This document shows, piece after piece, positions 61,774 to 64,000 of a stretch of 64,000 nt of DNA. Under the pieces are notes generated by a model, which saw only the letters and a program-made list of their open reading frames with translations, was not told the origin of the DNA and searched no databases. The DNA lies in contig NC_092360.1 of assembly GCF_030848805.1 (NCBI RefSeq), positions 12,338,001-12,402,000 on the forward strand, in the 5' to 3' direction. Source of the stretch: Temnothorax longispinosus (lineage: Eukaryota > Arthropoda > Insecta > Hymenoptera > Formicidae). The translations under genes and the position numbers were made by a program. Every line of letters starts with the position of its first letter. Positions within the stretch are counted from its first letter, which is position 1.

Positions 61774-62689
61774 ATAAGGGCGTTTACGCGAAATGGGTAA
61801 CGCGAGCTCGCACGTTACATTTGCAAGGGTCGCAATTTTCCGAAATCGCGGTGTCAAGCGTTATTACGCTTTGCTCGCGAGCAAATTCTAGATTAGAAAG
61901 TAAATGTTGTTTGGCAGTTGATAAATTTGCGTGTCCAATCTAAGCGTTAATTGCTTACCAAACAATTAACACGATAATTGTCTTTCGCCAAACAAAATCA
62001 TTTCGGCCTCATACAGAAAGTGCAATATTTATATTTTGCAAAACCAAAAAGAACTTAATTTCTGCAAAGATTGCTTTATTTTCTATTTCGATACACGAAT
62101 CTAAGAAAATTGATCTTTTCTCTAAATTAAAAAATGTTATTTATTTGTTTTACGCTAAACCAAAGCAATGCATCTCGGGATCAATCTAATTCCGGTTTGA
62201 GATACGCTTAAAGCCAGATTGCACAGTCTGGATTATCCAAAGTCTGGATTACCCCCAAGTTAACGATTTGTTGTCTCCCTTTAATCTGTATTTGTTCGCT
62301 CAACGTATTATAAATAGAGAAACAGAATATGATAAGAACAGATTACTTTACTGACGTTTCTGAACAAATCTCCAAGGGAAGATATACGTGATTTTTTTTT
62401 CATATTACATTCGCCAACGTTGTATTATATAAACATAATATCTATATATTTATTTGCCATTCTAAAACTGTTGGATCCATAACAGTTTTCCATGCATAAT
62501 GCTTTTTTTATCATTTCTACTTGAAATAAAAATTCAGTTTGATAAGGGTTACTCCATATTCTCTGTCTCAATTTTCTCTACAAAAGGGTAGGCAGTAGAG
62601 TATGGCTTTGAAGTAAATTAAGAATAAAGAAAGAAGAATGTTGGCGCATGTAATCACGGTTCTCGTGATTTATTGACGATTTCAATATA
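61772..62689. other. AT-rich non-coding stretch, probably intron or upstream flank
   Basis: Contains a short tandem duplication of AGTCTGGATTA (about 62,228 and 62,241). No exon-like segment was seen. Confidence 0.35.
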
Positions 62690-62952
62690 TTAATGGTTGT
62701 GTGTTCGAAGGTTTGACGAGGGAAAATCAGCTGGCGAATAAGAAGAATTTGTGGAGGGAAAGTTCGACGATGAGAATTTGAGTCGCGGAAAGTGCTTCCA
62801 AGAGTGCCTGGGTCCTGGTTCGCGATTCTCGTCGAGGGGGCAGAAGACGACGGGTGTTGTAAAAAGGAAGCGAAGAGCGGGGCAAGTGTGTCGCTGACAC
62901 GAGTTGACGCGACGCGACGTGACGTGACGTGACGTGACGTCGGGGCGTCGAG
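62690..62952 (+). promoter_or_regulatory. Probable 5'UTR of the signal-peptide exon
   Basis: GC-rich leader directly upstream of the start codon. A possible acceptor (GTGTGTTCGAAG, ending 62,710) would make it the second exon of a longer transcript. Otherwise it holds the start site itself. Its last 50 bases contain seven GACGC/GACGT pentamers. Minus-strand frames across it (62,690-63,005) are composition effects. Confidence 0.4.
62906..62940 (+). repeat. (GACGC/T)7 pentanucleotide repeat
   Basis: Two GACGC and five GACGT units in tandem, ending TGACGTCG, close to a cAMP-response-element core. It ends 12 bp before the start codon at 62,953, so it would lie within the 5'UTR. Confidence 0.8.
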
Positions 62953-63061
62953 ATGCTTCGAGATGAGATGGCCATCCCCCTTGGATCTCTCGCGTCACTT
63001 CTCACGCTTCTACTCTACGCTTGCAGCAGCTGCCATGCCAGGATAACCAATCAGGAAATCG
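62953..63061 (+). CDS. First coding exon of a secreted or membrane protein (partial gene)
   Basis: An ATG at 62,953, with an in-frame TGA 18 bp upstream (62,935-62,937), opens 36 codons plus one base. It ends at a consensus donor G|GTGAGT (from 63,062) in phase 1. Residues 10-27 (LGSLASLLTLLLYACSSC) form the hydrophobic core of a signal peptide, with a plausible cleavage after CHA, about residue 29. The mature start would be RITNQEI. A second in-frame ATG at codon 6 has the better start context (GAGATGG) and would keep the signal peptide. If splicing failed the frame would stop after six more codons. A short signal-peptide exon with a phase-1 intron is common in insect cell-surface receptors and adhesion proteins, but nothing here identifies the family. 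Remaining exons lie beyond the right edge. Confidence 0.6.
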
Positions 63062-64000
63062 GTGAGTGCCAGTTTAAATAATCTATAGCTAATTGAGTAT
63101 GGAACGAAGGATATTTAATGGTCGTTAAAGTTGGAAAAACATTTCTTGTCAAAAAACCGAAATATTATACATTGGACTAAGAGAAAAAACAGAATTACAA
63201 TTAAATTTCAATACAGAATATAATTGAATAGAGATTTGTATACATTCAATATACATACAAATTGTATCATGCAACGTGTATCAGCAATGATGAAATTAAA
63301 AAATGTAAATTGAACATCTCGATTGACATTTACGATATGTCTATTTCCTGGAAAGTGGAGTGTTAATTGAACAACGTAGATTTATTTTATATTAATGTAC
63401 ATTAGATAAACGAAAATACGAATAATTAATTAACAACAACAATACAAACAAATACGCTTAACGTAAAAACAAATGCACTCAATTGATATTGTGATATCAG
63501 TACTTCATACAATTGTTAAATAAAACTGAACTAGTTCCACTAAAGCAGAGTCATCGGCTGTCTACAACTGATAGACTTTATTTAGAATTTCGTCTTGATT
63601 GTTCCAACATTTCCGAGACCAATAAATATCCAATATGTTCTTTGATCGATTATTCTTGAGGAAAGCAGAAAACACGACTTTCCATTAATATCGATATGGT
63701 GCGTTAACTCGAACATATCCGCGACAGAATACAATTTTCGGTAAAAGCTTGGGGTACAGTTTGGAAAACAGACGAATATCGTGCATTCACGAAACACACT
63801 TTTTTCCAATATATATATCGGTAATATGAATACGATCGGTTGTTACATCATATCGACGCAGCCAGACACGAAATTGAATTTGTGGTATGGTTATACGCAT
63901 TTCCGAAGAGTTAAATAACAGAGAATACTGTTTCTATGTTTCATACATTTTTATTGATTAACACTTTTCGTGAGATCTATGAAGTATTACAACATTTACC
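63062..64000 (+). other. Start of the intron after the signal-peptide exon
   Basis: AT-rich sequence beginning with the donor GTGAGTGCC. No second exon was seen before the window ends. A 75-codon minus frame (63,582-63,809) is unrecognised. Confidence 0.45.

Noticed and set aside
1..64000. tRNA, rRNA and known insect microRNA genes
   Set aside because: No box-B word in a tRNA-like context, no rRNA-like conserved block, and none of the familiar insect microRNA sequences were noticed on reading. A covariance-model search was not possible.

Overview
The window looks like nuclear DNA of an insect, most plausibly a hymenopteran such as an ant. This rests on the AT-rich background broken by short GC- and CpG-rich islands without CpG depletion, the abundant (GA)n, (CT)n and (GT)n microsatellites, the TA-flanked MITEs and a foldback transposon. 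Species is not identifiable by eye. There are no operons, ribosome binding sites, rRNA, tRNA or CRISPR arrays. Almost all open frames are short chance frames, so the window is mostly intergenic and intronic. No protein here could be assigned to a family by eye.

Left part (1-50.6 kb): AT-rich non-coding sequence with GC-rich islands near 7.5-8.0, 11.0-11.6, 15.2-15.7, 25.5-26.6, 35.5-37.75 and 45.9-46.1 kb. A few exon-like segments have good splice signals. On the minus strand they are 10,867-11,010, 6,604-6,786 and a possible terminal exon at 5,776-5,930. On the plus strand they are a 60-nt exon at 38,245-38,304 and, more weakly, 27,864-27,922. Small inverted-repeat elements lie at 10.6, 23.2, 23.4 and 38.5-38.9 kb, and a probable interspersed repeat lies at 28.35-28.8 kb.

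Centre right (50.6-55.4 kb): this is the most striking region. A GC-rich island, probably promoter or 5'UTR, is split by two transposons 26 bp apart. The first is a 2,370-bp Foldback-like element (51,032-53,401). It is flanked by a perfect 9-bp duplication CGCGGCGCC, has outer inverted repeats of about 235 bp, and carries a head-to-tail array of a 153-bp unit: two inverted copies in the left arm and eleven in the right arm. The second is a 729-bp nearly perfect palindromic MITE (53,428-54,156). The island resumes at 54,159 and ends at a clear splice donor (55,341).

Right end (55.4-64 kb): mostly AT-rich, then GC-rich segments at 59.6, 61.1-61.7 and 62.7-63.06 kb. The last contains the best-supported coding exon of the window. 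It starts at 62,953 with an in-frame stop just upstream, encodes a signal peptide, and ends at a GTGAGT donor (63,062). The gene continues to the right, outside the window. The islands at 54.2-55.3 and 61.1-61.7 kb could hold its upstream non-coding exons, but this is inference.
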